Shown: positions 21,713 through 33,790, counted from the stretch's first letter. The stretch is 64,000 nt of DNA from Lineus longissimus (GCF_910592395.1 NC_088325.1:1986001-2050000), one strand, 5' to 3'. The notes: generated by a model from the sequence alone, not told the origin. Numbers and translations: made by a program.

Positions 21713-21824
21713 GTTCATTGCGTAGCTGACAAGAGTGTTACATCTCATTCAAGAAAAGACTGGAAATTATCGATATCGGACGCCGACTTTGTTGATTTCA
21801 GTTAAGTCAGGAAAGGATGAAATG
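21713..21824 (+). CDS. candidate 5' exon with start codon (second gene)
   Basis: Preceded by TTTAATTTCTCTGATGCAG and followed by a perfect donor ATG|GTAAGT. The exon contains exactly one ATG, at 21817, with an in-frame TGA upstream, so it looks like a 5' UTR ending in M-K-(W). It leaves in phase 2, and the exon at 28328 continues that frame. Only 8 bases would be coding. Inferred from splice logic only. Confidence 0.4.
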
Positions 21825-21958
21825 GTAAGTTTTCTCTCTTTATGCACTCGATTTGTTTCAAAATGTTTTTTATCTTAATATTTGCAGAGCCTACCTACGC
21901 TGTTCCTTAAAAAAATTAAATTAAAATTGATAATTGAACCTGAACATTTCCTTTCGCA

Positions 21959-22119
21959 TACAGTGGAACCTCTATTAGGGACACCCTCAGGACTGACAAA
22001 GCTGTCTTGAATAGAGAGGTGTCCTGATTAGAGAGGTCAAATTTAATGAAAACGACCACTTTGAGACCAAAACTAGTGTCCTTAATAGAGAGGTGTCCAT
22101 TAAGGGAGGTTCCACTGTA
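21959..22119 (-). mobile_element. CTCTCTATTAAGG MITE
   Basis: TACAGTGGAACCTCTATTAG to GGTTCCACTGTA, with a short internal loss. Confidence 0.88.
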
Positions 22120-22314
22120 TATGTACGAAATATGAATTTCAACATTGCTGTTATGTTGACAGTTTTAAAAATACTATACAAACCAAGTTTTAGCAAATTT
22201 GTATGCATAATTACTACACTACGGCATTGTGTATTAAATGCATTTCTATTTTCCTGGACCACAGGTAATTACGAACACCATACCCCTTTAAAGATTAGAC
22301 TTTTCGCTTGTGTG

Positions 22315-22478
22315 TACAGTAGAACCTCTCTTTTAAGGACACCCATGGGACTGACAAGTGCTGTCCGTAATAGAGAGGTGTCCTGATTAAAGAGGTGAAT
22401 TTGAATGGAAACAACCAATTTGGGCCCAAAACGAGTGTCCTTAATAGAGAGTTGTCCGCTAAGAGAGGTTCTACTGTA
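22315..22478 (-). mobile_element. CTCTCTATTAAGG MITE
   Basis: TACAGTAGAACCTCTCTTTT to GGTTCTACTGTA, 196 bases after the previous copy. Confidence 0.88.
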
Positions 22479-22669
22479 GTTTTCTTTTCCAATGTGTTTA
22501 TTTGCAGGTTCAGAAACAAATAGTACTACATTGTATTTGTCATGTCTAATTACGATTTTATTAATTTCATTAAAATTTAAGTGACATATAAAAATTTAAG
22601 GATATAAGCTTACTTAAATTTTCTTTACCGGAACCGCTGTGACAGGCTCTCATCCAGCGGTCCAAAGGT

Positions 22670-23560
22670 CCCTGGTTCAAAGACTTATGGAATCTCCATC
22701 AATGGATCTACCATAGCCCATCATAGAATCTAAGACGGTTCATCATAGAATCTATGATGGGATCTGAGTATAAACATGGTTTGTGATTATCATCATAGAA
22801 TCCCCATCAATGGATCTATGATAGCCCATCATAGAATCTAAGATGGTCCATCATAGAATCTATGATGGGATCTGAGTATAAACGTGGTTTGTGATTATCA
22901 TCATAGATCTATCCACAGGCCCATCAATGATCCAGGCAGGGAGACTTTTGCCTGTGTGTGGGACCCACCGTCATTGGATTTATGATAGATCCACCATGGG
23001 CCATCATAGAATCTATGATGGGATCTGAGTATAAACGTGGTTTGTGATTATCATCATAGATCCATCTACAGGCCCATCAATGATCCAGGCAGGGAGACTT
23101 TTGCCTGTGTGTGGGACCCACCGTCATTGGATTTATGATAGATCCATCATGGGCCATCATAGAATCTATGATGGAATCTGAGTATAAACATGGTTTGTGA
23201 TTATCATCATAGATCCATCCACTGGCCCATCAATGATCCAGGCATTCAGACTTTTGCCTGTGTGTGGGACCCACCATCATTGGATTTATGATAGATCCAC
23301 CATGGGCCATCATAGAATCTATGATGGGATCTGAGTATAAACGTTGTTTGTGATTATCATCATAGATCCATCTACAGGCCCATCAATGATCCAGGCATGG
23401 AGACTTTTGCCTGTGTGTGGGACCCACCGTCATTGGATTTATGATAGATCCACCATGGGCCATCATAGAATCTATGACGGGATAGAATATATGATGGGAT
23501 AGAATCTATGATGGGATCTGAGTGATGGTTTGTGATAATTATCAAAGATCTATTTATGGG
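22670..23560. repeat. tandem array, about 153-bp unit, palindrome-rich
   Basis: GGTTTGTGATTATCATCATAG recurs at about 22779, 22886, 23039, 23192 and 23345: one 108-bp and then 153-bp steps. Each unit is built from short palindromes such as CATCATAGAATCTATGATGG. Related motifs reappear at 56270-56880. Confidence 0.85.
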
Positions 23561-23764
23561 CCTATCAATGGACCTGTGGTGGAAAGTTTTACCTGTGTAT
23601 AAATCCAAACTTTAACTCACCCCTGCTCCTTCCCCACCTCCAATCCCAGTCCCCTGGCCGCATTGCACAGCCTTTCAAGGTCATGCCAAGCATTAGATAG
23701 CGCATCACAAAAATTGGTATAGTCAGTTCACGCACCGCGTCGTTTGTGAATTTGATCCTCAGGT

Positions 23765-24260
23765 GGTGTGTGACTCATCTGAGTGGATGCCGAGATAATC
23801 AGGCAGAAATATCTGCATCGAAAGTTGTCAAAGCAATAGTTCATTTGATCATGGCATCGACAGAACGCTACAGCAGGATACTTGTAGCTGTTGACCCTTT
23901 AGGGCCTTAGACGTAGGGCTAGATTGCGCGTGTGGGGGGGGGGGTCGTGTATAGAAGCCTGTGACTCATCTGATAATCTGATTATATGCAGAAATATCTG
24001 CATCGAAAGTTGTCAAAGCAATGGTTCATTTGATCATGGCATTGACAGAACACTGGAGTTGGCTACTTGTAGCTGTTGACCCTTTAGGGCCTCAGAAGTA
24101 GGGCTAGTTTGTGTGTGTCCAGGGAGGGGGCGTTCTGTACAGAACCCTGTGACTCATCCGATTATCCGATTATTTGGTAGAAAGATGTCAAAGCAATAGT
24201 TCATTTGATCATGTCATCGAGATAACACTAGACTCTGCTGCATGTACTTGGACGTGTTGA
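23765..24260. repeat. three diverged tandem copies, about 190 bp each
   Basis: Units share TGTGACTCATCTGA, GCAGAAATATCTGCATCGAA, GTTCATTTGATCATGGCAT and TGTTGACCCTTTAGGGCC at about 23770, 23962 and 24150. A G10 run lies near 23934. Confidence 0.75.
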
Positions 24261-24665
24261 CCCTGTATGCCTTAAGCATCCCACAACGAACAATCTTTGT
24301 CACTGCAACCTGCGATCATAATTGACAAAAATCTCATGTCTGCGGTGATCATCGCAGGTGCATGTAACAAGAATCCTTCATTGTTACGACCTGCAATCAA
24401 TATCAAAAACATTGATTCCCAGTTTAACCCGCAAATGAAAAATATCTTCGTTGCTTTTTTGCCACGACATGCAATAATAACATTACAGGTCGCGGTGTAT
24501 CAAAAGTCAAAGTGCCTATGACTCATATGCTGTTAGCGTAAAAATGTAACACAAAATATAGCTTATTGTACAACTTGATGCATGCGGAGACGTTACGAAA
24601 GAAAATTGTGATCCTTCTGTGAGTCATGGCCTCTCCATTTCAACGTACCACCTGAGGATCGCGAT

Positions 24666-24975
24666 GGCTTCTCCTTCTTCTTCTTCTTCTTCTGTGTTTA
24701 GCCTGTTATTGGCTGTTGTACTCCATCTTCGGTCAGGTGATCTACTGTCCCAAAGTGCTTTACTGTTGACAATTGCAAACAATATTACCAAGCCTATCCA
24801 CGAACCTTTCTGGCTGACCAAGGACTCCCCACCTCCCAATGACCTAGCTCACGCGGCCACGAGGACATTTTAGGCCAGTTGTGAGTAACAAAGTCGCACC
24901 TGCCAGGTGTCGAACCCTGGACCTCCAATCTGAAGCCTGATGTTCAACCATTGCACCATCGCGCTCGGCTCCCTA
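24666..24975 (-). mobile_element. tRNA-derived SINE with (GAA)n tail
   Basis: On the minus strand: tRNA-like head GATGGTGCAATGGTTGA (A box) and GGTTCGACACC (B box), a roughly 200-bp body, and a (GAA)n tail seen as CTTCTTCTTCTTCTTCTTC at about 24672-24692. Confidence 0.7.
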
Positions 24976-24977
24976 AT

Positions 24978-25230
24978 TACAATAGAACCTCCCTATTAAG
25001 GACACCCTTCGGACTGACAAGTGCTGTCCATGATAGAGAGGTGTCCTGATTAGAGAGGTCGAAATTAATGGAAACAACCAATTTGGGACCAAAACTAGTG
25101 TCCTTAATAGAGAGGTTGTCCTTAATAGAGAGGTTGTCCTTAATAGAGAGGTCGTCCTTAATAGAGAGGTTGTCATTAATAGAGAGGTTGTCCTTATAGA
25201 GAGGGGCCTGCTAAGGAAGGTTCCACTGTA
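24978..25230 (-). mobile_element. CTCTCTATTAAGG MITE with internal expansion
   Basis: Normal ends (TACAATAGAACCTCC, GGTTCCACTGTA), but about 70 bp longer than usual because GTCCTTAATAGAGAGGTT is repeated about five times in tandem. Confidence 0.88.
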
Positions 25231-25844
25231 CTCCACTACCCTTGTGGACTCATCAAAGTGGTGCCTATATCACGCTTTCACTTGCCACGTAACGAGATTA
25301 TGTTAGAAAATGGTGATCCTTCATGAGTCATGAGCCCTCCTATTTTATTTGCCACCTGAGGATTTGCGGATGACAAATGTCATGTCTGTGACACGACTGA
25401 TGTTGATGCGTAGTTTCTAATGTCTTTTAACCCCCCAGTCTATGAGGGGCAGTGGGTTTTTTAGGTGTCGGACCTGTGCTCTGGAGTTCTTTGATTCCCC
25501 TCATGATGGATTACCTTGCTTAACCCTTTAACTGCCACCGTCACCGATAGAATTGCGATCAGCGCCTATGCATTATTTATTGAAGATTGTCTGCGCTGCG
25601 GTTTTCTCGCATACCAATAGATGGGGTGCAGGTAGTAGATCTCTTCCATGGCGGCTTCGAGGAATCTAACTCTTCCTGTTTCAAGCTACAGTCATTGGAA
25701 AAAACATTTTGAATAAAAAAATCAGCAGAGAGCTAAGATCTTTGGCGTGTCACATATCCCTTGCCTCGTGAATGATGTAGTATTTCAGTTAAGGAGTTTG
25801 TGCAGAGCGCAGCACAGTGGTGGTGCAGTGGCCTCGAGAGAGAT

Positions 25845-26020
25845 CAACCCCCCCTCCTCAACCCCCTTCAACCCCCTCCTCAACCCCTCTCAACCCCCCT
25901 CCTCAACCCCCCCTCCTCAACCCCTCCTCCTCAACCCCCTTCAACCCCCTCCTCAACACCCCTCCCCTTCAACCCCCTCCTCAACCCCCTTCCTCAACCC
26001 CCTCCTCAACCCCCCTCCCT
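25845..26020. repeat. CCCCTCCTCAA low-complexity array
   Basis: About 16 imperfect units of CAACCCCCTCCT. Nearly pure C/T/A on the top strand, a purine-rich opposite strand. Open frames of 85-95 codons across it are artefacts. Confidence 0.92.
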
Positions 26021-26439
26021 CCTGTTACAGTTGATACGTGTTCAACAACTGCTGCGACGCCAATCAAGTCGTAAATTTTGCTGAGTCATCATTTGCCAAG
26101 CGTGATGAGCAACATGGTGCACTTTTTGCGGTAAATCTCATAATCCTGCTTAGTCTGAATCGGTATAGGAATGATCAATTGATTTGCATCATATACGGTC
26201 ATTCATTTGTTGTTGATCCCTGTCAGAGAATCGCCTTCAGAATTGGACGCTAGTTCCATGCTCTGTGTGGTGTACTGGTTCAAGTTCAGTAAACTGAGAC
26301 CTCCACTCAAATGTTGACTAATCAGTAGCAGTGAAAGGTCCATGGCCCATGATTTCTGAGCCCAACAAGCATGCAAAGGGTCTTCTGGTTGGTCAATACC
26401 TGATAAGACGGCCCAAGATTTTTTCTTCAGGCAACGCTA

Positions 26440-26830
26440 GGTACTATGCTTGGTTACCGTGCGTGGTTACCATGCATGTTTATCGTGAATGTTTACCGTG
26501 CGTGGTTACCGTGCATGTTTACCGTGCGTAGTTACAGTGCATGTTTACAATGCATGTTTACCGTGCGTGGTTACCGTGCATGTTTACAATGCATGTTTAC
26601 CATGCGTGGTTACCGTGCATGTTTACCGTGCATGTTTACAATGCATGTTTACAATGCATGTTTACCGTGCGTAGTTACCGTGCATGTTTACAATGCATGT
26701 TTACCATGCATGTTTACAGTGCATGTTTACCGTGCATGTTTACAGTGCATGTTTACCGTGCATGGTTACCGTGCATGTTTACCATGCGTGGTTACCATGC
26801 ATGTTTACTGTGCTTGTTTACCATGCAAGG
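26440..26830. repeat. 13-bp minisatellite (GTTTACCGTGCAT)
   Basis: About 30 units, with CGTG/CATG/CAATG variants. Because 13 is not a multiple of 3, all three frames code the same roughly 13-residue cycle; the 187-codon open frame is a by-product. Confidence 0.95.
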
Positions 26831-26839
26831 TTTTAAAAC

Positions 26840-27600
26840 TTGGGTGGAAAATGTATGTGACAAATTCACCCCACTGTTGGCCAATGTCGACCTGTTTTTA
26901 CGGTACTCTTGGCATGAGGGGGCGCTTTGAGAGAGATTTGCAAAGAAATGCGTGGAAATTCGAAATTAATCCCAATCTTCAAGCGACTCAGGCTATAAAT
27001 AAAACCTGAAAAAGTGTAACAAACACAACATCAACATTAAAATAAGCTCTTTGAGCATAAAACAAATTTTTCATTTGCCGCTTGAGTAATTTAGGCTATC
27101 AATTATTTTCTCTGCTTAGTCATGTGTTCTCTGTAATAAAGTATGATGTACTATTAAGCGAGGTGAATTTGGCCCCGGGGGTGAAATACCCCAACTCTAA
27201 AATCTTCATTTGGGCTAAACTAGGATAAGTTATGAGTTATGCTTCAACATCTTTTGAATACAGTGATCTGGTTAAGCAGAAATAGAAGATTTAACATGTA
27301 TGGCTTGAGCTGTAGGGTGGGAATTGTATGGGACACTTTCACCCCACTTTGGGTCAGAGTCACCCCTTCCTACGGTACCGTTATGTGGGGGAAATGGGCC
27401 CTGGGGTTGAAATAGCTTCACCACCAAAACTCTAATTTGGGCTGGACTAGGATATGTTAACCTACAAAGTTATCTTTAAGCATCTCTTTGTACAATGATT
27501 CTGTTGAAATAGAGATTTACGATGTATGGTTCAAATCATAGGGTGGGAATTGTATGGGACGCTTTCACCCCACTTTGGGCCAGAGTCACCCCGACGGTAT
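26840..27600. repeat. diverged tandem copies, about 220 bp
   Basis: GGGTGGGAATTGTATGGGAC and CTTTCACCCCACTTTGGG occur near 27316 and 27540, with a weaker first copy near 26843. Confidence 0.7.
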
Positions 27601-28327
27601 TGTTTTGAGTTGCCTCATGTTGCATACCATGTGTGCAATCATATTAGGATATTGATTAGTACAGCAGCACTAATTAATAAATTTGTTATTAATTGCCTAT
27701 AATGGTATCAAAGCTGGCATAATAATACATTAAGGAAACATGTTTTCGTTCGTGGAGTAATATAGCACAAATTCAAAATGGAACTTATTCATTTTGTTAT
27801 GAAATATTGGTTTAAGGTTGTTACTAAGAGGTTGGTAGAATTCTGTGTTTAGATGGAATTAGCATAGCGTAACATGTTTTAATGTCATCATCTTACATGT
27901 AGGTAGTCAAGAGAAAGAATTTAAACTCGTTTGAAGTACAGCTTACCTGTTTCACACCAATGAAACAAGTCAAAATATCGTTTAAACAAATAGAGCCCAA
28001 CCCCTTACAATCGATTAAAAAAACAACAAACAAACATGTTCCATGCACCTGCACCTCTGCACATGCACCAATAGTGCACTTTTATATTTCAAAACTTTCC
28101 CTATGTATAATTAAGGACTTTAAAGAATACTAATAATCCTTTTACCCTTTCCATACTCCGCCTCCACAAAAAGGTTTTTTCTCATGAAATCATGAAATGT
28201 AAATATAGAAAAAAAAAGAAAAATGTAAAATGTAAAATGTAAAAAAAAAGGAACAAGGGAAATAAAATATATATTACAAAAAAAAAAAAAACAAGTCAAA
28301 ACACTGACCAAATTTCTGTGCCAACAG
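27600..28327. other. AT-rich sequence before candidate exon
   Basis: A-rich runs at 28205-28220 and 28277-28291. No gene seen. Would be intron if the second-gene model is right. Confidence 0.4.
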
Positions 28328-28522
28328 GTTGCCACATTGGGCATTAAAATCGGCTGTTCAGGGGGCAAATGTCTTGGCGCCAGAAATTGACGTCGACCAT
28401 GTTGGTGAAAATGAGGTCAACGATGTCAAATCCAAGAGAGACGTCCACGTTTCGCCGACGGGTCAGGCTTTCGCAATGATGACGCAGCTCAGTTTGACCT
28501 CTCTAAACGGGATGCGTCTCAA
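28328..28522 (+). CDS. candidate exon 2 of second gene
   Basis: Acceptor GTGCCAACAG and donor CTCAA|GTAAGG. Joined in phase to 21824 it reads MKWLPHWALK and continues with an acidic, codon-like stretch (APEIDVDHVGENEVNDVKSK, then RDVHVSPTGQAFAMMTQLS). The last 40 bases come from half of a MITE, so the exon end may be mis-set. Family not recognised; no clear hydrophobic signal peptide. Confidence 0.4.
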
Positions 28523-28925
28523 GTAAGGAGAACACTTGTCTGTCCAGAGGGTGTCCTTGATACAGAGGTTCTACTGTACATCACTAGTAACAGCTGAACT
28601 GTACCCCCAGTTACACAGCACGGGCCGACGGGTCAGGCTTTCGCAACGATGATGCAGCCCAGTTTGACCTCTCTAAACGGGATGCCTCTCAAGTAAGGAG
28701 AACACTTGTCTGTCCAGAGGGTGTCCTTGATAGAGAGGTTCTACTGTACATCACTGGTTACAGCTGAACTGTACCCCCAGTTACACAGCACGGGCCGTCG
28801 GGTCAGGCTTTCGCAACGATAACGCAGCTCAGTTTGACCTCTCTAATCACGACACCTCTCAAGTAAGGAGATCACTTGTCTGTCCAGAGGGTGTCCTTGA
28901 TACAGAGGTTCTACTGTACTTCACT
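28450..28925 (+). repeat. three tandem copies of exon piece plus half MITE
   Basis: CGACGGGTCAGGCTTTCGCA starts near 28456, 28626 and 28798. Each copy runs through AGTTTGACCTCTCTAA, a donor-like CTCAAGTAAGGAG and GGTTCTACTGTA. Unit roughly 173 bp. The MITE half and the adjacent unique DNA were amplified together. Confidence 0.85.
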
Positions 28926-29355
28926 AGTTACAGCTGAACTGTACCCCCTGTTATATGGCAGGCTTAACCCGCTGGCCATGGAAACTGGCCATGGAGGAAT
29001 TCGTTCATGGCCTAATGGTTGGTGGGCTGGCACGAGCTGCAGGTCATAAACTGGATATGATACAACAGCTTGTGCATTGGTACAATATACCTGTGCAGGT
29101 GTGACAATACAGCTTATCTGGAACCTGGCTCATATCCGCTAATAGTGACCACCATTGTGCCTTTCACAATACTGCCAAATAAATGTTTTCCTTCACCAGG
29201 ATGTCCACAATGCCAACAAATGTATATTTCATTGGCGAGGATAATTACATAGGCGGACCTATATTGATATATTTATGAGCAAGTTATTGTCTTTGTTGGT
29301 CTATTGGGTGCATTTGTTTGTGTTGTCCTTTGTTAATCCTTGTGTTGGTTAGCAG

Positions 29356-29406
29356 TATCATGATGAAGATATCCCAGTTCACGGGGCTGAAGATCTGGCA
29401 AAATAG
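29356..29406 (+). CDS. possible terminal exon
   Basis: After a pyrimidine-rich stretch ending TTAGCAG, the phase-0 frame reads YHDEDIPVHGAEDLAK and a TAG stop. Short and acidic but protein-like. The phase does not fit the exon at 28328-28522, so it would need another donor. Very uncertain. Confidence 0.2.
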   Translation, partial: YHDEDIPVHGAEDLAK

Positions 29407-29424
29407 CCATCAACCAGATATTAG

Positions 29425-29883
29425 GGAGTTTCCGCATCGCTTACGATTACGATTTCAAAGTCGTAATCGTAATACTCTCAAAACCGGCATGAACCAGAAA
29501 TTTTGTTTCCGCATTCACACCAACGACTTGGTGTACTGTAGTATAGGCCCTATACTCTGCTCTCATGCACTGGGTGCACTTTTCTCGGTGCTAAAACATG
29601 ATCAAAATCGCCGTTGATCACATTAAATGCAGTTCCTATGTTTGACAGATATGTTCTAAAGTATTCTTCAATGAATATTTCACCTTGAATTTGATATGTA
29701 GCGTGGATAATAGGCTTTTCGCTAATCCATGTAATCGTTTTTCGACTTACGAAGATCAGCCGGAATCCTTGTAAGAACGAGACGAAAGTACCATCGATGA
29801 TTTCGCTGGGGATGACGTAACACCAAAAATTGATGACGTCAAACACAAATCGTAATCGTAATCGTAAGCGATGCGGAAACTAG
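29425..29883. mobile_element. TIR element, 28-bp near-tip perfect TIRs
   Basis: AGTTTCCGCATCGCTTACGA (continuing TTACGATT) at the left and its exact complement at 29853-29882. TTACGATTACGATT is itself a short repeat. Interior non-coding; about 455 bp. Confidence 0.82.
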
Positions 29884-31150
29884 CTATTGTACAGAAGAAG
29901 TATCAACCACAGCAACCAATTGCATCACCGATGACACTATCCCAAGGAGTGGCTCTTCTTATCTGTGGAGCAACTTCAAGCTTCCTTAACACCATTTGCA
30001 ACTAAGATGATAATCTGGTTAAGATGACCGGTAAATCATCAGAAAGACTTTGCACTCAATCGACACATCGCAAATGCCCCCTTTAGATCATCACAATTCC
30101 CATTGGTGGACGCGGTCGTATTTCATATTGAGCAAATCTTGCGTGGCGTGGCACCCTTGGAGGAGAAAACATGCAAGTGTCGCGTTGATCAAGAGTCCAT
30201 GTGACGGCAACATGGTGATGTTGGTCGGGGCATGATTCATCACATCTTGAAGACTGGGGATGACAACTTGTCTGACATCAAGTGTCTTCTAACAAATCAC
30301 ATCATGGATGTGCCAGAGATGAGATGGCCGTGAGAGATTGCAAGGACATTTGGGACGCATCGAAAGCATGTGCTGCAAGTGTCCACAGTCATAGGGCTAT
30401 GGGAGGGTGACACAATGGCTGCAAATCAGCCTTGTGATCGAGATTTCCCAGGTGGTGCCACTTTGTAACTCTCTACCGGCCTGAAATGTCCCTGGTGCAC
30501 TAGATTGTGACTGCCCTTGGTTCTCCAGAAAGGTTTCTGTATAGGCTGGGTAATTGTGCAATTGTTAAGTGCTTTGAGACAATAGATGGTACATTGAAAA
30601 GTGCTTTGTATGAAAACTTACATCATTATTAGCTCTATCAAGGGAGGAGGGTGGCTATAGAAGATTCCCAGGCCGATTACCATGTTTCGTTGGGACAGTG
30701 ATTTTGGGAGGCTAATTTCGATGTAAGGTCTCCCCTGTTTGACATCATGGAATTAGTCCCCACCTGGGATTCCCATGTGTGTTTGAAGCTATGTCATTCC
30801 TTCATTGAGTCCTGGGAATCATCTGTACTGGTGCTGCATAAACAAGATGGTGTGACCAGCCTTTAGAATGATGATTCCAAGCCCAGTATTTCTCTGGACA
30901 ATCTAGTTGAAAAACCAGTTTGAGCTATAACTGAAATGCACATCTCAGGTGCCAAGAGCTCTCAGGGTTGGAGACAGTCACAGGTCTCAGGTGACAGCTC
31001 CAAGTAAAAACGTGTTCTGGCCGATGGTCGCCACCTGCTGCAGCATTCCCAAAGCCAGAGACGCAGCGAGTTTGTCACAGCATTCCTGACATGCTCAAGT
31101 TATTGGAAATTTTTCTTAACTTTATTTAAGAACTGTAGCTTAGTGTCTCC
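29884..31150. other. intergenic or intron sequence
   Basis: No exon or repeat I can support, apart from short near-duplicates. Ordinary composition. Confidence 0.5.
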
Positions 31151-31177
31151 TCAGTGTATGATTCACCACCAGATGGT

Positions 31178-31332
31178 GTCACGCTGCTAATATTTCATTT
31201 CATAACTGACGGAAAAAGTGGCCCAGTCTTCAAATGACAATATGCAGATGACTTGTGTCACCCTGCTAATATTTCATTTCATAACTGACAGAAAAAGTGG
31301 ACAAGTCATCAAATGACAATATGCAAATGACT
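31178..31332. repeat. two tandem copies, about 76 bp
   Basis: TGCTAATATTTCATTTCATAACTGAC followed by GGAAAAAGTGG and CAAATGACAATATGCA appears twice in a row. Confidence 0.85.
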
Positions 31333-31699
31333 GTAGACAGCAACTTGAGGATTGTCAACGACAGGGCATGATTCATCCCTTCAATAAGAGGGGGATGTCG
31401 ATTTGGTTAACCTAATGCTAATTTCACATAATCTTCATATGTCATGTGCCTTCATGTGTCAACCACTAAATGACAATATGATGTACATCAACATGATGAA
31501 CTCCCTTCCCTGGCTGAAGGACCATCTTTTGCTGTTGCATCGATATATTCCATGTTCTTGAAATGTCACACAGTTTTTGACGTTATGAGACTCTGTCATG
31601 GCGCAAAATTCCTGTCGGAAGTTCAACATTCCCGCTATCCTCTTGTGTTATCGTGAGAGCCCAAGCCCTGAATTTTTTTAAATGGCTGTATGCTCAGAC

Positions 31700-32445
31700 T
31701 GATATACGCATGAGCAACACGAATCAGCGCCAATGGGGGTGATCAGGACTCATGGCACTTTTTGCGTTTTCAATTTTGGCCCCCTGGTGGCTTAGTTGAG
31801 AATCAGGTCATATTTCATGATGACAAAAAGCTCTGGGGGTGTTGTGATGACAGTCTCCAAGTGTCTTGTTTGGTGACATTGGACACACCATGATGACTAA
31901 TGACACTTTTTGCGTTTTCAATTTTGGCCCCCTGGTGGCTAAGTTGAGAATCAGATCATATTTCATGATGATAAAAAGCACTAGGGATGCTGTGATGACA
32001 GTCTGCAAGGGTCTCGTTTGGTGACATTGGACACATCGTGTTGATGGATGATCCTTCAACACGTTATGATTCATGGTACTTTTTACGTTTTCAATTTTGG
32101 CCCCCTGGTGGCTAAGTTGAGAATCAGATCATATATCTTGATGATAAAAAGCACTAGAAATGCTGTGTTGACAGTCTCCAAGTGTCTTGTTTAGTGACAT
32201 TGGACACATCGTGATGATGGATGATCCTTCTACTCGTTATGATTCATGGTATATCGATATTTTCTTTCTCGGGATGACAGCAAGTGGATCGCTTCTGATG
32301 GTGATAGTATCACTTTACTTGGTCTTTGAAAATCACTTGTTTGTTAGCCACCAGGGGGCCAAGCTTGAAAACACAAATGTGTCATAAGTCCTGACCTGAT
32401 ATGATCACCCCCAGTGGTGCTGATTTGTGTTGCTCATGCATACAT
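31700..32445. mobile_element. inverted-repeat element with internal tandem units
   Basis: Left arm GCATGAGCAACACGAATCAG (31709) followed by GGGGGTGATCA and GGCCCCCTGGTGGCT; the right arm is the diverged complement around 32335-32440. Between them a roughly 160-bp unit (TTTTGGCCCCCTGGTGGCTA to TGGTGACATTGGACACA) occurs three times. Confidence 0.7.
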
Positions 32446-33655
32446 AAGCCCTGTGGGCAAACTTGTGCAAATTTTGAAATATTGCATTAAGAGCATGTGA
32501 GCTATGACTATGAGATCATTATTGGCTCTTTGGACAATATTTGGGTGATTTATACTGTAGGAGGAAACCGGAGACCCCGGAGGAAAATTTAAAATATTGT
32601 CCTCCCTAATGCTTTGCTCTCAAATAAATAAATTAATTTTGTCAAAAGTTACTTATTTCATTTGTCTCTTGATGTTAGGCATATGATGCATAATTCAGTA
32701 GCTTGCATCAGCTGTAAACTAATTAAACGATGCTCCATCTGAAAGGCAGAAGAAAGAACCAGCGTGTCTACTGAATTAATGACAATGGGAAGTCGTTTTT
32801 CTGTAGCATTGCAGTGCTCTTCATGAAAGTTTTTCTAAAAGGGTTGGCAAAGACAGATTTTTCATTGAAAATAAGAAGGTAAAGGGATATGCTTTTCGTA
32901 ATTACTGGTGGTCCAGGAAAATAGAAATGCAATTTTACACAATGTCGTAGTGCAGATATTGTCCCTACGAATTTGGTGAAACTTGGTACATTTAATATTT
33001 GAATATCTGTCTTGCATATAAGCAGGCAAATTATATCCCCATTCAAACCCTGTTTGTGAGGTTTTAATGGCTTTTATACAGCATGCACCTGGTATCCAGG
33101 GGATATTAAGACCTATGCTTATAATGTATATTTCCGTTACCTTTGTTCTGCTGTGGGGCTCCTGTGAGTCCTGATTTTAGCTTGAACTTTGCACACCATC
33201 GAGAAGAACACTTTTTTCCAAAAAAACCAACGCAAGGTGTCAATATGGAAAATACTCGACATTGAAGGGGTTAATATTGGTGCCCCTCCCAGTTTTGTGA
33301 TGGTGTGGAGAACGCTACATTATATACGAGTCATTTGCGTCAACTTTTACGAGAAACTCGAGATCTAGTGATCTATTCCCTACAAAAAGATTTTGACAAA
33401 TGAGCAAGACGCCTTTTCTTTCTAGGCGGATAATACATTTAGCTGCTAGCTGCTACAGGCTAATTGAGTAGGAAGAGATAGCATTGGCTTGCAGATAGGC
33501 TAATTTGGTATTTTGGGTTGTATTCCAGCGCTATAGTCAAGTTATGTAGCATACGAGTTGATTGCAGTTAACATGAGTTAGAAAGTTACAAAGATGGTTG
33601 ATGGACAGTTACAAGTATTACGTTAGACTAAGCTACGCCTGTTTGCATTTGTTTT
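32446..33655. other. intergenic or intron sequence
   Basis: No gene recognised. Contains a short GGAGGAAACCGGAGACCCCG segment near 32560 and otherwise unremarkable sequence. Confidence 0.45.
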
Positions 33656-33656
33656 A

Positions 33657-33790
33657 CATTAAAACCTCTCTATTAAGGACACCCTCAGAACTGGTAAGTG
33701 CTGTCCTTGATAGAGAGGTGTCCTGATTAGAGAGGTCAAATTGAAAGAAAAAAACCAATTTGGGACAAAAAAACTAGTGTCCTTGATTGA
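33657..33790 (-). mobile_element. CTCTCTATTAAGG MITE, cut by SINE fragment
   Basis: TACATTAAAACCTCTCTATT to ACTAGTGTCCTTGATTGA, where a SINE head fragment replaces the rest. Confidence 0.8.

Noticed and set aside
24887-24967. Functional tRNA gene
   Set aside because: A and B boxes are present but the acceptor stem does not pair; it continues into a SINE body with a GAA tail.
25747-26084. Pro/Asn/Ser-rich frames
   Set aside because: Three overlapping frames across a CCCCTCCTCAA low-complexity tract.
26446-27009. 187-codon open frame rich in Cys, Tyr and Val
   Set aside because: Produced by the 13-bp minisatellite, with the tail running into unrelated sequence.
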